A stretch of DNA of 39,334 bases from Bacteroidales bacterium (lineage in GTDB: Bacteria; Bacteroidota; Bacteroidia; Bacteroidales; WCHB1-69), in the NCBI GenBank assembly GCA_016285145.1, contig JAEEQE010000032.1, positions 1-39,334 of the forward strand, given 5' to 3'. Within the stretch, counting starts at the first letter, position 1. Each line of letters begins with the position of its first letter. A program made the position numbers and the translations under genes. Under the pieces are notes generated by a model that had not been told where the DNA came from, did no database searches, and saw only the letters and a list, made by a program, of their open reading frames with translations. Below are positions 24,540-31,261 of this stretch, in pieces.

Positions 24540-25520
24540 TTATTCGGCGGCGGCCAGCAGTTTGTCGATAATCTGCTCGACAGTGATTCCCTCGGCCTCA
24601 GCCTTGTAGTTCTTGATGATTCTGTGTCGGAGGATGTTGTAGGATACGGCACGTACATCCTCAATGTCGGGCGAATACTTGCCGTTGAGAATGGCATGTG
24701 TGCGTGCGCCGATGATAAGGAACTGCGAGGCACGCGGACCGGCACCCCACGAGAGGTAGTCGTTGGCCCACGGGTGTGCACCTGCCGTGCCCGGACGCGT
24801 GAGCGTGGCTAAACTGACGGCGTAGCGATAGACGTTCTCCGGAACGGGCACCTTCTGCAACAACTTCTGATAGAAGATGATGTCTTCCACCGTCAGCACG
24901 CGCTTGGGCTCCTGCATGGCTCCATGGATGGTGCTCTTCACAATCTGCACCTCCTCGTCCTTGGTGGGATAGTCTAACAGGATGTTGAACATGAAACGGT
25001 CCTGTTGGGCTTCCGGCAGCGGGTAGGTACCCTCCTGCTCGATGGGGTTCTGTGTGGCCAACACGAAGAACGGGTCGGGCAACTGGTAGGTGGTGCCGTT
25101 CATACTGACGGAACGCTCCTGCATGGCTTCCAGCAAAGCCGACTGCGTCTTGGGCGGCGTACGGTTGATCTCGTCCGCCAGCACGATGTTGGCAAAAATG
25201 GGACCCTTGACGAATTTGAAGTTGCGGCTGTCGTCCAGAATTTCCGCACCCATGATGTCGGACGGCATCAAGTCGGGGGTGAATTGGATACGGTTGTACG
25301 ACATGTCCACCGCCTTGGCAATGGTGGTGATCATCAAAGTCTTGGCCAAGCCGGGCACGCCAATCAGCAAGGCGTGGCTGCGGCTGAACATGGCCATCAG
25401 GATGTTCTTCACCACATCGTCCTGCCCGACGATGACCTTGGCAATCTCCTTTTTAAGTTCGGCGTATTTTTCAACGAAAGCCTCAATAGCTTCCACATCA
25501 GATTTAGTATTCAAGTCCAT
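24540..25520 (-). CDS. MoxR family AAA+ ATPase
   Basis: The 326-residue protein has Walker A IGVPGLAKT (residues 53-61; alanine in place of the usual G before K is normal in MoxR), Walker B NIVLADEINRTPPKTQSALL and sensor 1 FVLATQNPIEQEGTYPLPEA. MoxR ATPases act as chaperones, usually loading metal or maturing a partner with a von Willebrand A domain. In Bacteroidota moxR normally precedes DUF58 and Bat genes. Here the next gene is a sensor kinase, and a SurA-like gene precedes it by 55 bases with a heptanucleotide repeat in between. The start follows the repeat. Confidence 0.94.
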   Translation of the reverse strand: MDLNTKSDVEAIEAFVEKYAELKKEIAKVIVGQDDVVKNILMAMFSRSHALLIGVPGLAKTLMITTIAKAVDMSYNRIQFTPDLMPSDIMGAEILDDSRNFKFVKGPIFANIVLADEINRTPPKTQSALLEAMQERSVSMNGTTYQLPDPFFVLATQNPIEQEGTYPLPEAQQDRFMFNILLDYPTKDEEVQIVKSTIHGAMQEPKRVLTVEDIIFYQKLLQKVPVPENVYRYAVSLATLTRPGTAGAHPWANDYLSWGAGPRASQFLIIGARTHAILNGKYSPDIEDVRAVSYNILRHRIIKNYKAEAEGITVEQIIDKLLAAAE

Positions 25521-25543
25521 ATTTCAGTTATTATCTTATAATC

Positions 25544-25578
25544 AACTCTAAACTCTATACTCTCAACTCTCAACCCTA
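25544..25578. repeat. Five-unit heptanucleotide repeat
   Basis: Plus-strand units are AACTCTA, AACTCTA, TACTCTC, AACTCTC, AACCCTA. The last unit includes the SurA-like stop codon (TAG on the minus strand). It fills most of the gap before the MoxR start. Confidence 0.75.
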
Positions 25579-26934
25579 TTCCGGTATCTGCCATTTGCTA
25601 ACGAAAGGACAGTCCTTATATTGTTCATTTATCTTAATACTGGTCACTTTCACCTTTCCCACGACCCATTTTTGGAGAGCGTCGTAGCGTTTTTCCTCCA
25701 AGGCGGCATTCTTGATCATGTCATAGTCTTCCACGATGTTGGCCTTGTGTTCGCTCACTTTTTCCTTGAGATATAGGAGGCGGTAGCCCATGATGCCGTC
25801 TTCGTTGACGAAGGGCACACACTCGGAGTACTCGTCGGGGATGAGCTTGTTGAGGGCGACGAAGGTGGCATCGTCAAGCGACTGCCGGTCGAAGTAGTTG
25901 GAGCCGGTGTACGGGTTTACCACGAGACCGCCGTTCAGGCGGGTGGGGCCTTCCGAAAAGCGTTTGGCGGCATCGTCAATGGAGAGTTTCTCGTTGAGGA
26001 TGATAGCGCGCACGCTGTCCAGATAGGTGATGGCCTTCACTTGCTCATCGGTGGAAGGCTTGGGTTGGATGAGGATGTGCGCCACATGGATGGATTCGCC
26101 GCGGCGCTCAATCATCTGGATGATGTGGTAGCCGGCCTGCGTCTTGACCACCTGGGAAATCTCGCCGGATTTGAGGTTGAAGGCGGCGGCCTCAAATTCC
26201 GGATAAAGGGTACCGCGCTCCACGAATCCGAGGTCGCCGCCCTTGGAGGCGCTGCCGGGATCGTCGGAGTAGAGGCGCGCGAGCATGGAGAACTTCTCGC
26301 CACGGAGCACGCGCTCGCGATAACCTGTCAGCCGATCCTTCACATCCTGGATCTCCGCCTCGCTCACCGGCGGAATCTTCACCACCTCGCCAAACTGGTA
26401 ACTGGTGGGCACCACCGGCATGCTGTCGGGCGACAGCCGGTTGGCAAATTGCTTCACCTCCGACGGGGTGATGGTGATGCTGCCCGTGATCTTGCTCTGT
26501 TCCTGTTCAATCAGGGCCTGGTCGTACATCATCTCCCGCAGATCTTTCTTGATCTCCGCCATGGATTTATGGAAATATTCCTCAATGTATTTTTCATTGC
26601 CACCCACCTGCTGGAGGAAATAGGACATGCGCGCGTTGATGCGGTAGTCCACCTCCTCGTCGGTAACCTCAATGCTGTCCAATTCCGCTTGGTTGACCAA
26701 CAACTTGTTGAACATCAAAGTTTCCAAAATGAAGCATTTGGTTTCAAAGGGATCCTCTACCGTCTTGAATTGGGAGACATAGTCCAAGTAGTTCTTCTCC
26801 AAATCCGACTGCATGATGATCTCCTTGCCGATAACGGCCACAATACCGTCCACGGACGCGCCCGCACTTCGGGGTTGGGCCAGAAGCGACAGAAGAGGGC
26901 ATGTGAGCAGCAGGATGCAGATGATTCTTTTCAT
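25576..26934 (-). CDS. SurA-like periplasmic peptidyl-prolyl isomerase
   Basis: The 452-residue protein starts at the ATG at 26934, giving the signal peptide MKRIICILLLTCPLLSLLAQ; ATGs at 26946 and 27006 would add residues before it, and the latter lies in the rpmH terminator. A SurA N-terminal chaperone region (VDGIVAVIGKEIIMQSDLEK onward) is followed by a clear parvulin domain, GSASKGGDLGFVERGTLYPE to KTQAGYHIIQM (about residues 230-300), and a second, degenerate parvulin-like segment. SurA-type proteins escort outer-membrane proteins. A variant -7 element (TATTTTCG) lies at 26982-26989. MoxR and kinase genes follow in the same direction. Confidence 0.93.
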   Translation of the reverse strand: MKRIICILLLTCPLLSLLAQPRSAGASVDGIVAVIGKEIIMQSDLEKNYLDYVSQFKTVEDPFETKCFILETLMFNKLLVNQAELDSIEVTDEEVDYRINARMSYFLQQVGGNEKYIEEYFHKSMAEIKKDLREMMYDQALIEQEQSKITGSITITPSEVKQFANRLSPDSMPVVPTSYQFGEVVKIPPVSEAEIQDVKDRLTGYRERVLRGEKFSMLARLYSDDPGSASKGGDLGFVERGTLYPEFEAAAFNLKSGEISQVVKTQAGYHIIQMIERRGESIHVAHILIQPKPSTDEQVKAITYLDSVRAIILNEKLSIDDAAKRFSEGPTRLNGGLVVNPYTGSNYFDRQSLDDATFVALNKLIPDEYSECVPFVNEDGIMGYRLLYLKEKVSEHKANIVEDYDMIKNAALEEKRYDALQKWVVGKVKVTSIKINEQYKDCPFVSKWQIPE

Positions 26935-26981
26935 TGTATGTGACATTTGGAGACCTTTGGGGGGTTGGGAAAAACAGGGTG

Positions 26982-26989
26982 CGAAAATA
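26982..26989 (-). promoter_or_regulatory. -7-like element for the SurA-MoxR-kinase unit
   Basis: The minus strand reads TATTTTCG followed by C, one base off TAnnTTTG, 47 bases before the SurA-like start and directly after the T tract of the rpmH terminator. Confidence 0.45.
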
Positions 26990-26990
26990 C

Positions 26991-27017
26991 AAAAAAAAGA
27001 AGACATAAGCCTTCTTT
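26991..27017 (-). terminator. Intrinsic terminator of rpmH
   Basis: On the minus strand AAAGAAG (27017-27011) pairs with CTTCTTT (27002-26996) across eight bases, continuing into a run of T. The stem is AT-rich, so only moderate strength. Confidence 0.6.
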
Positions 27018-27047
27018 CTCTTGTTAAAACGCCAAAGGGTCCGGAAA

Positions 27048-27206
27048 TTATTTTCTGCCCAGACTTTCGTCGGAAACAGTTAATTTCTTTCTGCCTTTTG
27101 CACGACGGGCAGCCAGCACGCGGCGGCCATTTGCCGTGGACATTCTCTCACGGAAACCGTGTTTGTTTCTGCGTCTTGTGTTTGAAGGTTGGTATGTTCT
27201 TTTCAT
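27048..27206 (-). CDS. rpmH: 50S ribosomal protein L34
   Basis: This 52-residue gene reads [20 protein letters not shown], then [19 protein letters not shown], then [13 protein letters not shown] and TAA. It is unmistakably L34, a small basic protein of the large ribosomal subunit. Length fits the family (44-53). The initiating ATG is at 27206-27204. Its promoter is at 27246-27253. In many bacteria rpmH neighbours dnaA or rnpA; neither is here. It is easily missed because of its size. Confidence 0.96.
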   Translation of the reverse strand: MKRTYQPSNTRRRNKHGFRERMSTANGRRVLAARRAKGRKKLTVSDESLGRK

Positions 27207-27245
27207 CTCTATTAATATTTATTTTTACTTCTTTTTAAAGGGCTG

Positions 27246-27271
27246 CAAAAATACACTTTTTTTGAAATCAA
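27246..27271 (-). promoter_or_regulatory. Promoter of rpmH
   Basis: The minus strand reads AAAAAAAGTGTATTTTTGC with the -7 TATTTTTG at 27253-27246. This 19-base core is identical to that in front of rpmE2 and tRNA-Gln. A TTG lies at 27271-27269 but at only 15 bases spacing, so the -33 is uncertain. Confidence 0.65.
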
Positions 27272-27346
27272 CCATCACTGTCACAATATTTTTTTTCAAC
27301 AGAGTAAAAAACAATGAAAACAGCCCTTCAAAAGGAGCCTTTCAGA

Positions 27347-29419
27347 CTATCGCATCACGACAACTTTCTTGGTGTTTCCGTTGCCGGTGCGCACCATGTA
27401 AACGCCGCTGTGAGCGATTGGGAACACCCGGTGACTAAGCTCCGTGCTTTCGTCGCGGATGACAAGTCTTCCGGTCATGTCGTAGATTTCCACCCAGGTA
27501 TTGTCCACGCCGTCCGTTACAATCGTATTTCCGACACTGTAAATGTTCTCTGTTGCAGGCTGATATTCCGAAACGGGGTCGTTGCCGCCCGTCAGCACGG
27601 CACGCACCATCCATGTGACATACGTGTCGGAGAAGTCGCTCAACTTATACCACATAGCGCCGTCGTAGGAAAGCCAAGAAGCTTCATCGGTGCCGGCATA
27701 ATCGCTGGCTGCCGCAGGGAAATCAGTACCCACATAATATATGACGATCCATAAGGGTTTCGAATGATTGATAGTGACAGGAGTGTTAAGATTCGTCTCA
27801 TGCCAGTTGTTTGACCCGGACATCTGAAAATTCTGGCTGTGAACCTTATTGCCGGAAGTTGGAAAATTTCCCTGATGGATACGCACTTCGTAGTTGCCAG
27901 CCACTACATCCCAAAGGCGGATGGCGGATAACGTAGTGTAGGGTGACAGGGTGCCAATAGGGAAGCGAATCCCCCAATATGTGACATCGGCAGCACTATA
28001 GGCACCGGAAAACGTTCCATTGTCATAATGGCGTACGTTGCCGCCCAAGTTGTCGAAGTTGGCAACATAGGTAGTGTTGCCTGTCACAACGATAGTGCGC
28101 GGGTTTGTGGTCACGCCATCGTTCCATCCCGTAAAGCGGTAGCCGGGGTTGGCAGTAGCCCTCAACTCCACCGTGTTCGAGCCGGCATATACGCCACCAC
28201 CCGTCACGGAGCCCATGGTACTGTTAGAGGAGGTGGCCGTGATGGTGTATTGCTGGTTGGGATTGGGTGCGCCTTCCGGCTCAATGCCCACCAATATGGC
28301 CACTCCATTGTTGTAGGTGCCGTTTTGGTTGCCGCCACTCCCGCCACCATTGGGATTAAGGGCATTATGCGCAAAATAGCCATCCAAATAGCTTCCCCAT
28401 CCCCAGTTGATGTGAAAAAGATTGTTGTTGTCATAGCCGTCGCACACGAAAGCATGACCGATTTCTCCGTCATTGCCGGACTCAAGCACAGGTCTGCCTG
28501 CATTAAGTTCGTTTTTGAGGGTGGACACCCACACAGCGTCAGAAGTCCCGTTCTTCACAACGGAGTGTAGCGTATTCTTGTAGCCGAAATAATTTCTCAG
28601 AGCATTCAAACTGCTTGGTTGTGTCGTAGAATGCATATAGGCAGTGCTTATATTCGTGCCGTAATTCATTTTCACAGCCACGCCAACATGATAGAGGAGG
28701 GTGGCCACGGCGTTGATTTGTGCGCTAGAGCTGCTGTAGTCAAGGGCATTCGGCATTAGCGACCATTGGTAGGTGGTAGTCCCGAAATTGGCGTACTGGT
28801 AGCCGAAATTGGCGTCCGTGTAGCTGTAGGAACCGGTCCCCATGATGGGCCATTGCCAGAATCTCATTACCTGCGCGGTAGCGACAGCCACACATCCGGC
28901 CAATGCATGCACGCCCGCCGAATCGGGACACAGGTTATTGTAGAGCGGATACTGGTCCCATGTGCTGGTCAGCAGAGGCGCCACCGAAGTGGTGTTTTGC
29001 GGGGTGAAAGTTCCCTGAATCAGACTTTCCCATTGCCGCTCTATCTCCTCGGTCGCCCTTACATTGTTATTCTTATAGTGAAGGATTTCCTCCTCATAGC
29101 CTTGCAGGAAAAAGCGGGTGTGTGCGGGTATGATCTCCGGAACGCGACTGGTAGTGGAATACCCCAAAATCGGCTGCACGCAGTCATCGGCGGATACAAT
29201 CACAAAACCTTCGCCGTCCTTGTTTGCAAAAACATAGAACTCTTGAAAGCCGGTCTGCGGTGTGATATCCTCCCAGACGGGGGCGCTTCCGCCCTTGATA
29301 GCGGCGAAAAAGTTACCGGCCACCTGACAGGCTATGGTCTGATCAACTGGATTCCCTTGGACCGTTCCCCAAAGAAGCCCGCAAATAAGTATGGTAAAAA
29401 TGGAAAATGTCTTATTCAT
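27347..29419 (-). CDS. Secreted C10 family cysteine peptidase with T9SS sorting domain
   Basis: The 690-residue protein has a signal peptide (MNKTFSIFTILICGLLWGTVQG) and an inhibitory propeptide with FYVFANKDGEGFVIVSADD. The streptopain-like core has the catalytic cysteine in HALAGCVAVATAQVMRFWQW (C176), the catalytic histidine in EIGHAFVCDGYD (about 322) and INWGWGSYLDGYF. Next come a bacterial beta-repeat (TITATSSNSTMGSVTGGGVY, ANPGYRFTGWNDG), a beta-sandwich segment and a C-terminal sorting domain (VEIYDMTGRLVIRDES, HSGVYMVRTGNGNTKKVVV). It would be exported by T9SS and degrade extracellular protein. A consensus -7 element lies at 29467-29474. Confidence 0.94.
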   Translation of the reverse strand: MNKTFSIFTILICGLLWGTVQGNPVDQTIACQVAGNFFAAIKGGSAPVWEDITPQTGFQEFYVFANKDGEGFVIVSADDCVQPILGYSTTSRVPEIIPAHTRFFLQGYEEEILHYKNNNVRATEEIERQWESLIQGTFTPQNTTSVAPLLTSTWDQYPLYNNLCPDSAGVHALAGCVAVATAQVMRFWQWPIMGTGSYSYTDANFGYQYANFGTTTYQWSLMPNALDYSSSSAQINAVATLLYHVGVAVKMNYGTNISTAYMHSTTQPSSLNALRNYFGYKNTLHSVVKNGTSDAVWVSTLKNELNAGRPVLESGNDGEIGHAFVCDGYDNNNLFHINWGWGSYLDGYFAHNALNPNGGGSGGNQNGTYNNGVAILVGIEPEGAPNPNQQYTITATSSNSTMGSVTGGGVYAGSNTVELRATANPGYRFTGWNDGVTTNPRTIVVTGNTTYVANFDNLGGNVRHYDNGTFSGAYSAADVTYWGIRFPIGTLSPYTTLSAIRLWDVVAGNYEVRIHQGNFPTSGNKVHSQNFQMSGSNNWHETNLNTPVTINHSKPLWIVIYYVGTDFPAAASDYAGTDEASWLSYDGAMWYKLSDFSDTYVTWMVRAVLTGGNDPVSEYQPATENIYSVGNTIVTDGVDNTWVEIYDMTGRLVIRDESTELSHRVFPIAHSGVYMVRTGNGNTKKVVVMR

Positions 29420-29466
29420 AAAAGAATTTTTACGTGGTAACTGATTTATTGTTTCTATATACGCTG

Positions 29467-29474
29467 CAAAGATA
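29467..29474 (-). promoter_or_regulatory. -7 element for the C10 peptidase
   Basis: The minus strand reads TATCTTTG followed by CAGC, an exact consensus match, 47 bases before the start codon. Confidence 0.65.
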
Positions 29475-29530
29475 TAATTTTTCCATTAGAATTTTGCGAA
29501 ATATGAGACAATCAGCACCCCCTTGAAACG

Positions 29531-29566
29531 AAAAAATCATCTGCCATTTACCGTGACAGATGATTT
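29531..29566 (-). terminator. Intrinsic terminator of tRNA-Arg
   Basis: On the minus strand AAATCATCTG (29566-29557) pairs perfectly with CAGATGATTT (29543-29534), and the right arm continues into TTT. It begins 10 bases after the tRNA. Confidence 0.85.
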
Positions 29567-29575
29567 CCCTTTTCG

Positions 29576-29649
29576 TGACCCCTGCAGGATTCAAACCTGC
29601 AACCTTTTGATCCGTAGTCAAATACTCTATTCAGTTGAGCTAAGGGGCC
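29576..29649 (-). tRNA. tRNA-Arg (anticodon ACG)
   Basis: All four arms fold: acceptor GGCCCCT with AGGGGTC (one G-U pair), D arm GCTC...GAGT, anticodon stem TTTGA/TCAAA enclosing CTACGGA (anticodon ACG, reading CGU and, after A-to-I editing, CGC/CGA), T arm GCAGG-TTTGAAT-CCTGC. The 3' CCA is not encoded. It has its own promoter and terminator. Confidence 0.95.
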
Positions 29650-29668
29650 GTTGCTGTTTTTGAGCGCG

Positions 29669-29676
29669 CAAAAGTA
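29669..29676 (-). promoter_or_regulatory. -7 element for tRNA-Arg
   Basis: The minus strand reads TACTTTTG followed by CGCGC, 19 bases before the tRNA 5' end. Confidence 0.7.
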
Positions 29677-29735
29677 CAATTTTTTTCATACACTCGGCAA
29701 GAAAAAAATAAAAAAAATTTTTCATCCCCTTCCCG

Positions 29736-29762
29736 ACGCAATCAAAAAAAGTGTATTTTTGC
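29736..29762 (+). promoter_or_regulatory. Promoter of tRNA-Gln (and probably nusA-infB)
   Basis: The core AAAAAAAGTGTATTTTTGC, with -7 TATTTTTG at 29754-29761, is identical to those of rpmE2 and rpmH. It lies 22 bases before the tRNA. Confidence 0.7.
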
Positions 29763-29783
29763 GGCCTCAATTGATGAAAGGTA

Positions 29784-29856
29784 TTGAGCTATGGTGTAAC
29801 GGTAGCACTACGGTTTTTGGTACCGTCTGTGTAGGTTCGAATCCTGCTAGCTCAAC
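29784..29856 (+). tRNA. tRNA-Gln (anticodon TTG)
   Basis: Acceptor TTGAGCT pairs with AGCTCAA; anticodon stem ACGGT/ACCGT encloses TTTTGGT (anticodon TTG); T arm GTAGG-TTCGAAT-CCTGC (one mismatch-like U-G pair). CCA is not encoded. The overall sequence is the usual bacterial tRNA-Gln pattern. It precedes nusA in the same direction. Confidence 0.95.
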
Positions 29857-29863
29857 ATGATGG

Positions 29864-29893
29864 AACTCTCACCCGAATGGTGGGAGTTTTTTT
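29864..29893 (+). terminator. Intrinsic terminator between tRNA-Gln and nusA
   Basis: AACTCTCACC (29864-29873) pairs with GGTGGGAGTT (29879-29888, one U-G), five-base loop, then TTTTT. No other promoter is visible before nusA, so nusA may depend on read-through here. Confidence 0.85.
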
Positions 29894-29956
29894 ATACAAA
29901 AAGAGAATAACAAGACAACATAAACGATAGAAAAACAACAAATTAAAAGAATAACA

Positions 29957-31204
29957 ATGGAAGAACATGTAAATCTTATCGACACATTTGCTGAATTCAA
30001 AGAATCCAAAAGTATCGATCGCGAAACGCTGATGCACATTCTGGAAGACGTTTTCCGTGCCGCCTTGGTCAAGAAATACGGACCGGACGCGCAATTCTCC
30101 ATCATCGTCAATGTGGACCGCGGTGACTTGGAAATCCAGCACTCGTTGGAGATTGTGGAGGACGGCGAGGTGGAAGATCCCGCCAACCAGATCGCCCTTT
30201 CGGACGCCATCAAGATCGAGCCCGACTTCGAGATTGGCGAGGAAGTGGTGGAGAACATCAAGCTGACGGACTTTGCCCGCCGTGAGATCCTGGCCCTGCG
30301 CCAGAACCTCAGCACAAAGATTTCCGAATATGAAAAAGATGTTATATATAAGAAATATGAGAACAAGGTCGGTGAGATCATCAGCGGCGAGGTCAACCAG
30401 GTGTGGCGCAAGGAGATTTTAGTGTATGACGAGGATCATGTGGAACTGGTTCTTCCCAAATCCGAGCAGATTCCTACCGACAAATACAAGAAGGGTGACA
30501 CGCTGACGGCGGTGGTGGCCCGCGTGGAAATCCAATCCTCCACGCCGCGCATCATCATCTCGCGCACTTCGCCAGTGTTCCTCGAGCGCCTCATGGAATC
30601 CGAGATTCCAGAGATTTACGACGGACTGATCACCATCCGCAACGTGGTGCGCGCCCCGGGCGAGCGTGCCAAGGTTCTGGTAGAATCCTTCGACGACCGC
30701 ATTGACCCCGTGGGTGCCTGCGTAGGCATGAAGGGAAGCCGCATCCACAGCATCGTGCGCGAACTCCGCAACGAGAACATCGACATCATCAACTACACCG
30801 CCAACAACGAACTGCTCATCGCCCGCGCCCTGAGCCCGGCCAAGATCTCCTCCATCGAACTGGACGAAGAGAACAAGACCGCCAACGTGTATATGAAGTC
30901 CGAAGAGGTCTCCTTAGCCATCGGCAAAGGCGGATACAACATCAAACTGGCCTCCAAACTGTCAGGCTATGAGATTGACGTGTTCCGCGATGACATCGAC
31001 CAGGAGGAAGACGTGCCGTTGACCGAATTCGCCGACGTGTTCGACCAGTGGGTCATCGACGCCTTCATTAACATCGGCTGCGACACGGCCAAGAGCGTGC
31101 TCGCCCTCGACCGCGACGAACTCATCAAGCGCACCGACCTTGAGGAGGAGACCGTGGATGCCATGATCGAAGCCGTGAAAGACGAGCTGGACATCACCGA
31201 ATAA
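29957..31204 (+). CDS. nusA: Transcription termination/antitermination factor NusA
   Basis: The 415-residue protein has the NusA N-terminal RNA-polymerase-binding domain (about residues 1-130), an S1 domain (GEIISGEVNQVWRKEILVY onward), KH domains (AKVLVESFDDRIDPVGACVG with VGMKGSRIHSIVRELRNE, and VSLAIGKGGYNIKLASKLSG) and a short helix-hairpin-helix tail (SVLALDRDELIKRTDLEEET). It modulates pausing, termination and rRNA antitermination. The usual rimP gene is absent upstream; instead a tRNA-Gln and terminator precede it. infB starts 57 bases downstream. Confidence 0.97.
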   Translation: MEEHVNLIDTFAEFKESKSIDRETLMHILEDVFRAALVKKYGPDAQFSIIVNVDRGDLEIQHSLEIVEDGEVEDPANQIALSDAIKIEPDFEIGEEVVENIKLTDFARREILALRQNLSTKISEYEKDVIYKKYENKVGEIISGEVNQVWRKEILVYDEDHVELVLPKSEQIPTDKYKKGDTLTAVVARVEIQSSTPRIIISRTSPVFLERLMESEIPEIYDGLITIRNVVRAPGERAKVLVESFDDRIDPVGACVGMKGSRIHSIVRELRNENIDIINYTANNELLIARALSPAKISSIELDEENKTANVYMKSEEVSLAIGKGGYNIKLASKLSGYEIDVFRDDIDQEEDVPLTEFADVFDQWVIDAFINIGCDTAKSVLALDRDELIKRTDLEEETVDAMIEAVKDELDITE

Positions 31205-31261
31205 CACACACAATTCCAATACTATAACCCTTATCGCAAATCGCAAGTTTTAACACATTAT

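Noticed and set aside
23004-24812. 602-codon open frame on the plus strand opposite the kinase and MoxR genes
   Set aside because: It is antisense to two clearly recognisable genes, has no family signatures, and arises from GC-biased third positions of those genes.
27207-27346. Possible terminator for the C10 peptidase near 27310-27345
   Set aside because: AGGCTCCTT/AAGGGCT pairs only with bulges and wobble pairs; too weak to call, although a T-rich stretch follows.
28204-28570. Plus- and minus-strand open frames inside the C10 peptidase gene
   Set aside because: Alternative frames of a clear peptidase gene with no motifs of their own.
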